Below are positions 39,001 to 50,271 of a DNA stretch of 64,000 nucleotides, in pieces. The DNA is taken from the NCBI GenBank assembly GCA_015657535.1, contig JADHZB010001957.1:48763-112762 (forward strand), in the 5' to 3' direction. The notes below the pieces were generated by a model. That model did no database searches. It saw only the letters and a program-made list of their open reading frames with translations, and had not been told where the DNA came from. Made by a program: the position numbers and the translations under genes. This stretch comes from Nephromyces sp. MM_2019 (lineage: Eukaryota; Apicomplexa; Aconoidasida; Nephromycida). Position 1 is the stretch's first letter. Every line of letters begins with the position of its first letter.

Positions 39001-39960
39001 AACATGCTAACCACTGCACTTTCGACCTCGTCAAGTCCCTTTAATTTATTCTCTATAATGCCTATACATGAGGCGCAAACCATTCCTAAAAGGAGAAACA
39101 AGTGGAGTATCTTGTAGTGCTCTCCAATTTGCATGCAAGTACACATTTGTGCTACTGTTAGACAGTTCTTTTTGCAACTACTCACTCTATGTTTAGACCG
39201 TTTTTTTGCAGCTGTTCGCTCTACTTTTAGACAATTTTGCTGCAGCTATTCACTCTACTTTCCGACGCTTTTATGCAGCTTTATAGAGGGTGGATGAACG
39301 ACTTTTTTTTCGGAGATCAGAACGAAAAATGCATTCTTTACCGGAAATAGTATTTTCGAATGTAAACAATGATAACTGCTATCCAGAAAGACTACAGAGC
39401 AAAGAAAGTTAACACAATACGATGAAAAAGCAGTGGCAGCACAGACCCTGCTTTACCGAGAAAAAAAGAATTTACACGCATCATTAGGGATATTGAGCAT
39501 AAGTCGAGATAGCAAAGAGAAGAAAAAAAATTTGTTATATCTACTGCATGATTCCCCAATCACCACGCCAAAGAAAAATTGCGAGTAGCTCTCTTCCTTC
39601 ATTGCATACAAGTAGAACAGCACAGGCCACTAGTTCTTTAAATGCAACAGTTTTAAATCCATAAACAGAAAGACGCGCTGAAAAGATCATGATACTCAAA
39701 AATATCCGAAAAAAATGATTCTTCTCAATCCACACACACTGCATCAGCTGTAGCAGCTTCACAGTAGACTTTTGCAGATCATGGCAAAAAAAGCTTTCCT
39801 TCTTGGTTGAAACTGCGGATTACATTTACATTGGAGAATTGCAAGAAGAGGAAAAAAAAATTGAAGTCGAAAATTGTGGGTTCTTACCCTTAATCTTCAA
39901 TTTGTACTCTCTGCACATGACGGTGTGGCGAGCATCCTCCTTTTGGTATCTTTCCTCCAT
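24050..39960 (-). CDS. Copper-transporting P1B-type ATPase, 16 exons
   Basis: Exons, all phase-consistent: 39888-39960, 38826-39085, 37901-38033, 37034-37236, 35712-35946, 34547-35218, 33352-33905, 32081-32304, 31257-31513, 30498-30638, 29222-29683, 28392-28639, 26522-26591, 26004-26225, 24821-24950, 24050-24323. This gives 1,385 residues. Translation starts at ATG in a good context (CCAACCATGG). The product pumps Cu(I) across a membrane using ATP. An N-terminal metal-binding domain has GMVCASC (residues 25-31), and a degenerate second one probably follows. Membrane segments include GYKIHQSAFYAMKRKVPDMN. The actuator loop is DESMLTGE (716-723) and the transport site CPC is 866-868. The phosphorylation loop is DKTGS (Asp910; family usually DKTGT). 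Further motifs are SEHP (His1057), TGDN (1209-1212) and MIGDGIND (1256-1263). The last helices carry FN in place of the usual YN, then MAGSS. About 300 low-complexity residues are inserted between the FFETS helix and the actuator loop (exons 6-7). Introns are 112 to about 1,640 bases and full of TG/CA and polypyrimidine runs. The family call is certain; a few splice boundaries could shift. Confidence 0.93.
26950..27300. repeat. CA-rich (TG on the coding strand) microsatellite in ATPase intron
   Basis: Degenerate runs of ACACAC with AACACA, CATGCAACACATATAG and similar units fill much of the intron between the exons at 28392 and 26591. The pattern recurs in other introns of the same gene. Confidence 0.75.
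27640..28370. other. Intron with AAGCTT-rich and CT-rich sequence
   Basis: Part of the ATPase intron between 26591 and 28392. Several loosely spaced units containing AAGCTT occur at about 27715-27950. CTC/TCC-rich sequence at 28290-28380 lies immediately next to the donor side of the exon ending at 28392. No separate gene is supported. Confidence 0.4.
30780..31240. repeat. CA/TG microsatellite-rich intron of the ATPase
   Basis: Dense ACACAC and ACATACA runs separate the DKTGS exon (30498-30638) from the CPC exon (31257-31513). Hydrophobic Val/Cys-rich open frames here are artefacts of TGTGTG translation. Confidence 0.8.
31580..32075. repeat. CA/TG microsatellite-rich intron of the ATPase
   Basis: Near-continuous ACACAC, CATACA and ACACCTACAC units fill the intron between the CPC exon and the TGE exon. 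All long frames here are repeat artefacts. Confidence 0.8.
32310..32610. repeat. Polypurine tract in ATPase intron
   Basis: About 300 bases almost purely A and G on the plus strand, hence polypyrimidine on the coding strand. It lies immediately upstream of the TGE exon acceptor and may act as an extended polypyrimidine tract. Confidence 0.7.
36085..36240. repeat. Polypurine tandem repeat (GAAGAGTTAGAA type)
   Basis: Repeated AGAAGAGTTAGAACAAG-like units, mostly purine, in the ATPase intron between 35946 and 37034. The Leu/Pro-rich frame on the other strand is its translation artefact. Confidence 0.7.
37440..37670. repeat. Degenerate ~22-base tandem repeats in ATPase intron
   Basis: Units such as CACCAACTTTCGGGAATCACAAA occur twice almost exactly at about 37617-37665, with older copies (GGAATGATA-CACA-CACC) upstream. 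Confidence 0.6.
39156..39286. repeat. 34-base tandem repeat, about four copies, in ATPase intron 1
   Basis: Units run GTTTAGAC-TTTTTTGCAGCT-TTCGCTCTAC with point changes. The repeated TTTTTGCAGCT resembles a splice acceptor and could offer alternative 3' splice sites before exon 2 (39085). Confidence 0.7.
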
Positions 39961-42611
39961 GGTTGGAAGCAAAGCTCTTTATAGTTAAAATTATATCCTG
40001 GACTTTAATAGTATTCCATGCATCTAGTGGAGAAAAACCGTAGGCTATACAATGCCTCGTTTCACCATAAAAAAAAAACCACGCATCAGCAAAATGCTGA
40101 TGAAATTCTAAAGAATTGATGATTTTCTTTCGGGGAATCAAGAGAAAACATGAATGCCAATCATTTTAGCATTGTTAAATTTATTGAATGCTCCTTTTAC
40201 TTCTAGTTTCTTTGTAAGAGCGCATATTTCTTATATATCGCATAATAAATTTTCCCCCAAGATTCAACGTATCCACAGCAAAAGTGCAATAATGCTCATC
40301 TGGAGAACATTCATACAACGCAGTCCTAATAAATTCACTTTAACAACAAAAAAAATTAGTGTGTTACACCCTTTTCTCGTCCCTTATATGTATCCGTAAA
40401 ATATACTGCTGAGAATCGCTTAGATACCAGCACAATCTCATTGAACAAAACAGCAGTCACTAGCGTAAATAGAAAGCGACTTGCAATCTTTCTTTTGAAA
40501 GGTTTTCAATAGGCATGACAACAACACTTTAACACTCCCAGATGTGGTTTGCCGGGCAATATCTTCGCTGGCAAGTTATGGGTTCCTTAAGCGAATACTA
40601 CGAGTTTTTGGAAAGGAACTAAAAAAGGCAGCAGAATTAGCTAACTTCATAGTAGCAGTATCTCTTGGATTGGCGCGGACACAAGTACAAGAGGTGCTGC
40701 ACTCATTTTAGAGCTAAATTCTCACCCAATGAGGAAAATATCTTTCAAAAAAGCCGGAAAGTAAGCCGGCAACTGCAGTCAAATATCGAAAAAAAGGGAA
40801 AGGTTGAGGAGCGGATAACCAAAGCAGAAGAGGGGTAACCAAGGCGCAAGAGGGGTAACCAAAGTGGAAGAAGGGTAACCAAAGTGGAAGAGGGGTAAAA
40901 GTAGAAGAGAGTTTATTAGTCTGCACACATCCATGTTATCATCTTTCGAGGTAAATGGACACACGCTTAGCTATTGGAAAGGGAATAGCTCAAGTAGCGG
41001 TTTTATCCGGGAATGGATCAATCGGAAAACTCTTTTTTTGAGGGTGTTAGAAATTCACCAGCCAGGCAGAAGGGTTTACCATTTACTTTCAAAAAAAGCC
41101 TGGAAAGTATGTTTCGGTTCAGGCGTAATTTAGGAGCTTCAGTGACTGCTACTTTGCGAGTCACGTATACCAGCTGACTAACTTTCAAAAGGAAGAAAAC
41201 TCCATGAGCTGCAGATTTAAGTGAGTATGGCTGGCAAAGAGGGACAACGGTGTATTATGTGATGTACCAGACGCTATAAACTGGATTTATGGGATGCATA
41301 TATGTTTTTCCCTTGTATTCAGTAAACAGCAGTGTACATTTTGCCTAAGAATGCTAATTCGTTCTAAAATGTGACCTGTGCAACAGCGAATGGCGAAAAA
41401 TTAGTTGAATAACAGCAGCGGCAGGACAAGGAAAACGTTGGATATTTTCTGCGGACGGAGGCCCCTAACAATGGTTACTGAAAATGTATCGTCTTTTTGG
41501 AATCTTTCCCTATTTCTTGAGAAAATTTCGGTTAATCCGTAAGGTTGTACTGTTTCTAAAGCATTGGAGGAATCTGTAAAACTATGGCCTGAGCTCAACT
41601 ACACGGTAGAAAAAATGTGCTGCTCACATAAATTCGATTATATCTGCATGTGATACGCCGACTACGGTAAAATGTGCTTTTGTCTTGATTAATCAAGAGT
41701 TATGTTGTAAACTCAATTATATCGATATATTACTCCGACCAAGGCAACATATGCGTAGCTTAAACTTTGATGATCATTGAAGATTGTATTTTTTGGGTCA
41801 TTTTATTTAGTAGTATTTTAAACGCTTTTTTAAGGGGAACTATTGAAGTACGAGATGGAATTGAAAAACCTCCAATTAAGATACTGGCCTCCTTTTCGAG
41901 TAAAGTTTGGTTAATGCATCGCTTCCTATGCTGTCGATCAGATTACGGCTTTTTATTGCTATTGTACGATTACGGCCCTAGGAAAAACTGCCTCGGTTTT
42001 TTTATTTCTGATTTTCATGGTTAGAAACCTCAGTACAGAGACTGCATGCAGGACTTTATTGAACTGAGGGCACAGCACCTTTGGATCGTCAATTTTGAAG
42101 AATCCACAACGTTTTAAAGCAAGTCATCGACTATTTCCCATTTTATCAGCAACAAATTAGTTTACTACTTACGTTGCTAGTGATACCATGGAAAAACCAA
42201 AATTTAAAGCTGGAAGTTGAGGAATCAACAGTCAAGTAGAGTATAATGAAATTATGTGCTACGAAGGTAGATTAATCGAAATCTCGATTTTTTGCTTTGT
42301 CGGGAAGCATTAGAGCATAAGATTACTGTATGTAATGAGTAGGTATTCCGAGAGGAACATTGTTTTTAACCGCCGTTACCTTGCATTGACACTCGCGATA
42401 AAGTGTTTGCTAAGGTTATTTTTCCACTGAAAAAACAAGCACGCTTCCCAATAAAAAATATTTTGCAGATCTAAAACACGCAAATATCGCGGCAGGACTA
42501 TTCGGGAGTGCCGAAACCTCGTGTCCACCACTGTCCCTTTGAAATTAAAGGGAGGGCTGCTATAAAGATTGTAGCCAAATAATCTCTCTAATCATATTTT
42601 CTGATATTTTT
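39961..42611. other. Region upstream of the ATPase, mostly unassigned
   Basis: It contains the presumed ATPase promoter, a 20-base minisatellite (40811-40905) and a membrane-like plus-strand ATG frame at 41770-42024 (MIIEDCIFWVILFSSILNAF start) that has no splice or homology support. No clear promoter element was recognised. Confidence 0.3.
40811..40905. repeat. 20-base minisatellite, about 4.5 copies
   Basis: The unit GGGGTAACCAAAGTGGAAGA repeats in exact 20-base register with a few changes. It lies about 850 bases upstream of the ATPase start codon. Confidence 0.85.
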
Positions 42612-43083
42612 ATGAGAGCTGATAAATCAGCAATACCAGAAAAGTACTACAACCTGCCTCTTGGACATTTTTACAAGTGTCTATAATGTTGCAAAGTTGC
42701 TAACGCACCTACAGTTGTTTGAAAATTTGTGTATCTGCAGACAATTTAGCCAGTGCTATAAAAAAGGGCAGTTACAAGCTATGGATCACCATGCAGCCCA
42801 AGTTCCACGGGATCCTCATTACCATGACGCTACCAAGATGTGTGGCTCTGCAAAAAAATGCTTCTGCAATGAGCAGGTCAGAATGACAACCTAGTTACCC
42901 ATGTATTATTCAAAATACTACCTATTTAGTCGTAACACTACCGTTGCAAGAAATTTGGCAGAAACGGACTCAAAAACTTGGAACGCGTCCGACACTTCAA
43001 ATTTCATCGCATGTAGAAGATATGGTTGCCATGCGTGTTTACAAAATTTCAAAATATCTAGTTATCACACAGATGAGTATTAA
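42612..43083 (+). CDS. Small three-exon gene, 119 residues, unknown
   Basis: Exons 42612-42676, 42715-42876 and 42951-43083 join in phase 2 at both junctions. The first intron would be only 38 bases but has GT, an ideal CTAAC branch and CTACAG. The second is 74 bases, with GTCAGA and TTGCAAG. The protein starts MRADKSAIPEKYYNLPLGHF, continues KICVSADNLASAIKKGSYKL and WITMQPKFHGILITM, and ends with a cysteine pair CRRYGCHAC and YHTDEY. An alternative frame of exon 2 is also open (Cys/His-rich), which lowers confidence. No family recognised. Confidence 0.38.
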
Positions 43084-43326
43084 ACATAGAAAACGCATAT
43101 TTCTATTTCTACTACCATGTCACTAGCGGGGATAACAGCTTAGCGAGAATTTAAATGAGGTCCCCGCTTCCTCGAGCACCGTCATATTCGGCGCGGTTGA
43201 GAGACCCGGTAATGCAGGGGGAAAACAACAGGCTTAAGCAGAGTACTAGTAGCGCGCATCGCATGAATAAGCATCTGCCAGGTTAAGATTAGAAAATATG
43301 AGAAATTTACGCGATTCTAGAAGCTA

Positions 43327-43524
43327 TTGTTGGTTTTTAGCCGATACGCAGAAATATATATCCTGGAGGATGTGATGAAAGCTAACTTGAGGGCAGCTTT
43401 CCACACAACCACCAAACACCGGCGGGTGTACGTACACCTGAAAAAAAAAATGCTTAACTTGTCAAGGAAGCAAGGTTTTATCCTTGCCATTAGTATCATA
43501 CTATTGTCAGCGGCAAAATGTTAA
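43327..43524 (+). CDS. Possible terminal exon with C-terminal hydrophobic segment
   Basis: It opens after GTTGGTTTTTAG in phase 2 and ends with TAA. It contains basic sequence (TTKHRRVYVHLKKK) and a hydrophobic end, GFILAISIILLSAAKC. An internal ATG at 43375 could be the start of a short tail-anchored protein. Weak. Confidence 0.22.
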   Translation: MLVFSRYAEIYILEDVMKANLRAAFHTTTKHRRVYVHLKKKMLNLSRKQGFILAISIILLSAAKC

Positions 43525-44415
43525 GTAAGCAAATTTTTTTTGGAGATTTCTGCGGAGAAATCTTAGTTGCCTCTTTATTTTTTAATAAAGGGGGTACTGC
43601 CAATTGCTTAACACACACCAGCTTGCTGAGCAGCGAAAGCTTCATTGTCAGATGAAAGCTCCAAGAGGGAGAAACAAGATCAACAAGAGGGAAAAACAAA
43701 GTTACACAAGCGAAATACTTGACTATTTAGTAGGATGATTCGATGAAAAGCCTGCAGTGGATCTCTAGCACCACGATGGCGAGGAGGAAGGCGATGAAGC
43801 TAGAGGTAAAGGAATAAACGAAAGGCAGCACAAACACAGTGAATATTGCCCACGAAATTGACTGATATTGAGGAAAGTATCGAATGCAGCAGTTTAAGAG
43901 ACAAAAAAAACAAGTTTCTGTTTACGATTTATTGCTAATACTAGCGATAGCAACTTGAGAATGCGATATAATCGTAGCTGACATATCCTTTGCAGGCCGA
44001 AAAGGCTCAAGAGTTGGAATAATTCGAGGCATGTATGACCTTGAAACTACTAACTAGGAAAAATGATGCGCATGAAAGCACAAGCAAACAGACCTTGTGT
44101 GTAATCATCATAGAATTCTTAGAGTTCGCTTAATAGATTAAAGAATAATACGAACCAGATATTGAAGCACAGAAGCAACATGCTGGTACAAAATTTCTCC
44201 GAATTCCTCATCTTTTAGGATTGTCAAGCGGAATTCTGGCGCAAACTCACAAGTTTACACCGTGAAAAACCCGCGTAGCAAATTTAATTCTGAGAATATG
44301 GCTCGGTCAGCTTATGAGTGGTTGTAACCCTGTCTGCGAATGCGAGAGCAGTGATTCCACAGGCTCCCCTTCCCCTTATTATATCTTCAGAACAAAAAAA
44401 TATGCTTCCAAAGCC

Positions 44416-47400
44416 TCAAAAACATCTCGCGAAGATACTCAATTCCGAGAGAAGTTCGGAATCATCAAGCACTCGCCCATCGGGATCCAGGCAAAATGTA
44501 CTTCTAAGCTTCTTGGCTTCTCCATTACGCAATATGTCTACTAATCTGCTACATTCTTCTACATCTAAAAGCGTAGTACCATATCTAGATGATAGTGAAT
44601 GAGGATGGTGGAAGGAAAGCGACTCTGAACCATCAGAAGGTGCCATAAGATCACAGTAATCTTCCGTATCATTTATTTTCTCTTCAAAAATAGAGGGTCT
44701 GTAGTTTTCAGGAGCGTTAATGACGTACTCTATCACTTCCCATCGCTTGGGAAATCCCAGAGACTCATCTTTGGAGGAATTTTCAGTGGAGCTGCAACCA
44801 CTACTTTCTTTCTTCTCATTCATATCGTGTATAACATCCCTCGCGTGCAGCCTCAGCATCTCAGCCAAGTCAAACTGATTAACGGTGGTGTTTATTTTAC
44901 GATTTCGCAAGTGCTGTATGAATTCTGCTAAGGCCCACGTGTGTGTATGCGTAGAAACTCCAGGACCTTCTAGCGAGGCTTTCAGTGTCGTTCTGTGGGG
45001 CTGGTGATTACCACAATGGGTAGGTGCTGGGGCTGCACTTGGAATAGCAGGAGTGCTCACACTTTGGCCTTTGATTAAAAGAAGTAAGAAAATATATTTC
45101 CAGTATTGTCAGATGGAAGAAATTCAGTGACACAAGTTTTAATACCAAGTATAATGGGGTTAGAGACAATTAAGCTAATATGAAAAAATAAAATGGTAGT
45201 ATAAGCAAGAGCAAAAATTTTCCAAGGCTTCTCTATTTTGCGCCAGTAACTGAAAAAAATGCTTATTTCAAGCCAATAACTCTTGAAAGAAGAGCAAACT
45301 AACATCGCATATATAGAAGCTCGCCTTTGGTAAGTTCAGTGGTGGTTGCAGAGTCTCATTGACTGATATAAAGACAAAATACAGAGTAATTCTGTAATCA
45401 AGGGTAATTATGATGAAATACTCTTCTTCATAAACCAAGACATAATTTTCTAATCAAAAAGAGACTTTATAAAAACCCAAAATACCTCCCACGAAGTTAA
45501 AAAAGACTAGAGGTCATAATTACCTTCACTTGTATGGTACAGGTATAAGGCCTCCTTAATGGACACTAGAAAGTCGCCGTGGCTTCTCTCACTCCTATAA
45601 GATGGCTGTTTCTTTGGATGCTTCAAAAACCTGTTCATCATGTCGATATTCATATTCCATAAAAAAGAAGTGTGTTGTACCACGAAATTTTTGCTGAAGG
45701 CCTGAGCGTTGCCTCCCACCTTTTTTACAAGTTGAGTGGTATCACTACATTCCTCGTTCATCACTGCCAAGGGGGCTTGAAATTGTTCTTTTTCTTGAAA
45801 AGAGCTGCTTTGTAAGCCTAGTGAGGTGGAGAGGCTTCTGCCCTCTGCATTATTAATAGTGATTCCTGCTGAACCTACTGCTGAAAAACACACATTGTTA
45901 ACATCATGCTTCTGCTCGGAGGAGAAGCAGGGTAAAAATTTTGGTGATGACTTTACTTCAGATGAAGCGCAGGTGGAAAATCGTTCATCTGTCGTTCCAA
46001 GAGGCTGGGAGGACACTTCCTCTTGTAACGTTGGCGTATAATGAAGTATTTTTTCTGGATTCGGACCGAGATTCTCTTGAAGCACGGTAGTATCATGATG
46101 CAATCTGAAGGAATTCTTGTCGAAATCGTTGTGGTGTGCGCCGCTATTTTTCGAAGTAAAGCGTTCAACGGGAAAATTCGTTCTCTTCTCGTTAGATGAA
46201 GCTAGTTTTTCCGCTTCCATGGAATTTTTTCTCCTATGAAGTTCAAGATTTGTTATTCCCATTAAGTTTCTCGATCCTGCTTCACACTCTACATCCTCTT
46301 CTTCCTTGCTTAGTCCCACTGCATAATCATTTTCCACCAGCACAAATTTCTCATTAAACAGTGGTTCTCTATCTGGTATGGTTCTCTTATAAAAGTCGTT
46401 GAAGCTCCAATTCAATAGCTTCTTTGGTGTAAATTTCTCAACTCCATCGAAACCCTCAGGGAGAATCAGGCTGCTCAGTACCACATTTGAGTCAATGACA
46501 ACAGCCCCGCCCCCAGTGTGACGACGAAGAATGCAGCAGACTCCTTTTTTCTCTTCCTTGATATTTTCACTGTGTGTCCATGCTTGAGGTGTACCGCTTA
46601 TTCCAAGAATAACAGTCGTTCTATTCGCTGCCAAAAGACCATTGTCTGTCGATCGAACCTTTAATTCTGAAGGAAATTTCGTACCAACTTCCCCATTAGG
46701 ATTGAATAATTCCTCATTTCTAGTAAAATTATAATCGGATGGGGGGAGTTCATGGGCATCTGAAGGAGTGTTACTGGCAGCTGAAGGGAATGCTCTCTCA
46801 CTTCTACGTGTCAAACTCCACGCTGACGTTGAAGAATACTCTGAGCTTCTTAGCGTAGGAGATTGAGGAGAAACGCAATCTGTTAGGGACTGAAGTGATT
46901 TGTTTTCCTTGAAAACTTGTTCCGGCGTTCCAGCGACTTCTGGGGATTTGCCACCACGAAGTTCGCGCGATTCTAAAAAACTTTGCTGCGATTTACCGCT
47001 TGCTCCGCTCGACGGATGAAGCCTCGAAGTTGTAGCTCTCCCTTCAAGCGAATCCTTTAAATGTACTTGAGATTCTAGCTTGTTTTTAGCACTGCTCGTT
47101 TCTACCTCCCCCATAGGAAGATGAAAGCTTTTTTTACCATTAGCCTGGAGTCCATGCGCTTCCCAGCGAGAAGTCCAAGCATCTGGTACACTTACCAAAA
47201 GAAATGCTTGGCGGTTGGTAGTTTCTAAATCAATGCTTCCCTCCTTTATCCCCTTCTTGTAAGCGATCGGGAGCACCCTATGCAGGGCCTCCTCTAATAA
47301 GAGGTGGTCCACAGGATGAAAACCATTCAAAGATATGATGTTGAATGTTCCAATTGAAGGATCAGACGGAAGGGTAAACAGCTTTGAGGAGAGGCGGTGT

Positions 47401-47441
47401 GGTAGGCGAGTCAAAAAATTCAAGCTTATGCGGGGAGGCAT
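44416..47441 (-). CDS. Lipoate-protein ligase (LplA-type), two exons, large insertions
   Basis: Exon 1 is 45524-47441, from ATG to AGTGAAG|GTAATT. Exon 2 is 44416-45068, after TTTTAATCAAAG. Phase 1 carries across; total 856 residues. The family adenylates lipoate and attaches it to lysines of E2 subunits and H protein in mitochondria or plastids. Conserved blocks are present in order: FHPVDHLLLEEALHR (41-55), ILRRHTGGGAVV (304-315), LVENDYAVG (368-376), KKVGGNAQ (573-580, with the lipoyl-AMP lysine), QHTSFLW (589-595) and YRSERSHGDF (615-624). Family members are usually 250-400 residues. Here ~170 residues are inserted before the RR-GGG block and ~195 residues between NDYAVG and KKVGGNAQ, both polar and Ser-rich. 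The GGG motif is followed by ID where HD is usual. The first 25 residues are basic and lack acids (PPRISLNFLTRLPHRLSSK), fitting an organelle transit sequence. A frame just upstream (47445-47726) might be an extra 5' exon, but no phase-matched splice was found. Confidence 0.85.
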
Positions 47442-50270
47442 ACTTCAACAAGGAAGAATAAGCGAGTTTGAAGTTTGGATAGTGATTAAAGGGGAAACAC
47501 AAAAGGTAAGAATAGCGCAGGAAGATGTGCAGCGGTCGTTAATCTGATGGGATAATGCGATATAGTGGTGTGATGATATGCCGGCAAACGAGGATGAATA
47601 CCGCAGAAAAGGCGGGCGAGAAATTAAGAGGCCCATGCGCATCGTAGAGAGTGCCATATAAATGGGGAGAACATGATTAAGAAGCGTTGATAGAGCCGGT
47701 TTTTGGCGCTTTAACTTCAAGAGCATGGTGTATCCTAGCTGATCTCAAGATATCGTTTTCAGCTTTTGACTGCAGTGAAGACATGGGGCTGAAGGTCTAA
47801 TCGGCTGCTCCTAGCAGTCATGCATCAGTAGACACTCGGCGCCCCTATTAACAGGTAAGTCATTTCAGTAGCAGCCGAGGCCATAAGCACCGGAGTTTAA
47901 GCATCTCGCAGCATATCGTACTTTTGCGAGTACTGGAAGAAATCTGCTTATAGCGTTGTTCATGAATCTAATTCGAATACCACTGAGTGCTTAGCAAATA
48001 GCTTAGTAGCAAGCACGAAGAAAATTAGCGAAACTGTAATTGCAAAGTAAGAATGAAGCGTCTAGAGCAACAAGAAAATCAGTATACTGGCAAAACCGCC
48101 AGCTGAATTCACTATGGCAAACTCACAGGCTGCTTGAATTCTCCAAGAAACTCTGGGCATACACTTACCCGACGATGCAACTGGAAAATGAACTAATTAT
48201 ATGACTTTCTGCTTTATTTTTGAGGGGTTTTTTGGGGTTTTCACGATGAGGATGATGGGTTTACATTCATCTCTCAGCACAGCCATGACTCGCCAATGAG
48301 CTGGCAGGAAAGACGATCAACCGGACGGAAACGATTTTCCGTCCACCATTCCTGACGTGTTATTATTGCACTACTTATCTCGTGTATAGAGGTTTAAGCA
48401 TTAGGCTTGTAGTCTATAGAGGTTTGATAAGGCGTCATAGTAACGTTGCACCACTGTTTCCACCTCTGGCATGACATATCTAAGCTAAAAACCAACAAAG
48501 ACGTATAACTGCGCTGCCACTGCATAGCTCCTTGATGATACAGACATTTTAATCTAATAGTTACTCCTTGAGCACACGTTTACTGGTTAAGTCTATCAAT
48601 GATTCGCTCCGGAGGCTTGCTATGGAAGCAGAAGTAACCGGCTCTTCAAGCGCGTCTCGTTGCATCCAACAAGGAGTTATACCAGAGCAGCTTGCTGCTG
48701 CGAATTGGCCTGCAAATCATACTTGCATGACAGCAAGCCGTTGCAGCTCAATAGCTCTAAAGCTGCTACGGACAAGAATGCAATACAATAGAGCAAGCTA
48801 TAGAGAAAAAAGTGAGCACCCAGGAAGCTGCACTGGAGGATGACTGTACGTTGAAACCGACTACATTTACTCCCGGAAACGAATTTATATTTCATTGGGC
48901 CAATGCACCAACAGCGTCCTGCTACAAGTAGTCTATCTATTCGCAATTCACCCACGGCTTTTTGCCATAAATACCCATACTATATTGTTATTCTACAAGT
49001 CGCGCAGTGCAGTTAATGTTAAGCTGCTGATTCTCAGCTATATCCTTTTCAATGTAACTTTCGTCCTTAAGCGAAACAGTGGCACACACACGGAGATATA
49101 ACGTTGAAAAGTGTAGAGTAAAGATGAACCAAAGCTTTGCGGGCTTCCATGAGTGGAATGCGACTTCTCATCAATTTATCGGTAGAGTTGCAGGGGTTTT
49201 TAGTCCGTAACCCACGTGTAATACAGAGAGCTAACCCCTAGAATATCTGAATTATCAGACCTCAAAAAATAGTCTTAAAAATCATCTATGCATTTAACAT
49301 GGGAAGAGCAGTTGCAGGCAATATTGCCAGATATCCACCAAAGCTTGAAATTTTAATGCCTGCATTAGAAAAAGCAGAGACATGCAAGCTAGTATTAGTC
49401 CCTTTATATTCTTACACACACCAATATCCCCAAGAAGGCAGTTCACCGCTGGTCCCTCCACTCGCTCACACATAAACACACACTCACAAACAGGCAGTTC
49501 ACCGTCAGCTCCTTCATATCATAATTATAAATATTACAAAAACTCATACTCATGAAGAGCAAGAAAATGTAAAAAAGAGGTACACCTTCATCAGCTTAAA
49601 ATCCCCCCTATCAGATGCAATGTAAGAAAGCCGGCAGGTTTTTTAACTCTTCTCAATAAAAAAGGCTTCCATTCAGATTTAGCTTACTGGTACTTTGAAA
49701 AAAAGCAAAAGAAAGCAAAGCATATATACAGTGCATCAACAGAATTAATCGTCAGCTTGGATGGGCACGCTTAGCATATTGTTAATGTCACTCATAAACA
49801 AAATTCTTCCCGAGACTAGAATATCGTTTTTTTTAACTTGCTACACTTTAAAGTGCTACATCCGCTTTTTTGCTTAACAGCTAATCAGGAAAGGCGAAAC
49901 GATTGCGTATATGTATTGCTGAAGGGGTGGGGGCCTACGGGGTTCTAGAGGAGACCATTTCTAGTAAGCCTATTGAACTGATGATGTATATTTATTGGCT
50001 GATAGACGATACTACACAGTTGAGAGGCGTTAAAAGCGAGAAGACACCCCACAACAGATAAACGACTATACATGAAAAATTAAAGACTCAAAAAGCTACA
50101 CAAAAGAATTTGAGCAGAACATTATAGGCACACACAAAACAATTAATCGGCAAGATACCAGGAAAAAAAAGACACGCACACAAATGTAGCACTCATCCGT
50201 AAGGAAACCATTCTTTTTGAAGCAAGCCAACTGAAACAAAGACATCTACAAGTGATTCGAAACAGTATAT
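47442..50270. other. Mostly unassigned, one coding-like stretch
   Basis: A plus-strand frame at 48568-48843 lacks an ATG at its start but reads like protein (SLRRLAMEAEVTGSSSASRC, GVIPEQLAAANWPANH). It might be an exon; no splice partner was found. The rest shows only short AT-rich frames. Confidence 0.25.
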
Positions 50271-50271
50271 A

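Noticed and set aside
44314..44602. Two plus-strand frames
   Set aside because: They are antisense shadows of lipoate ligase exon 2.
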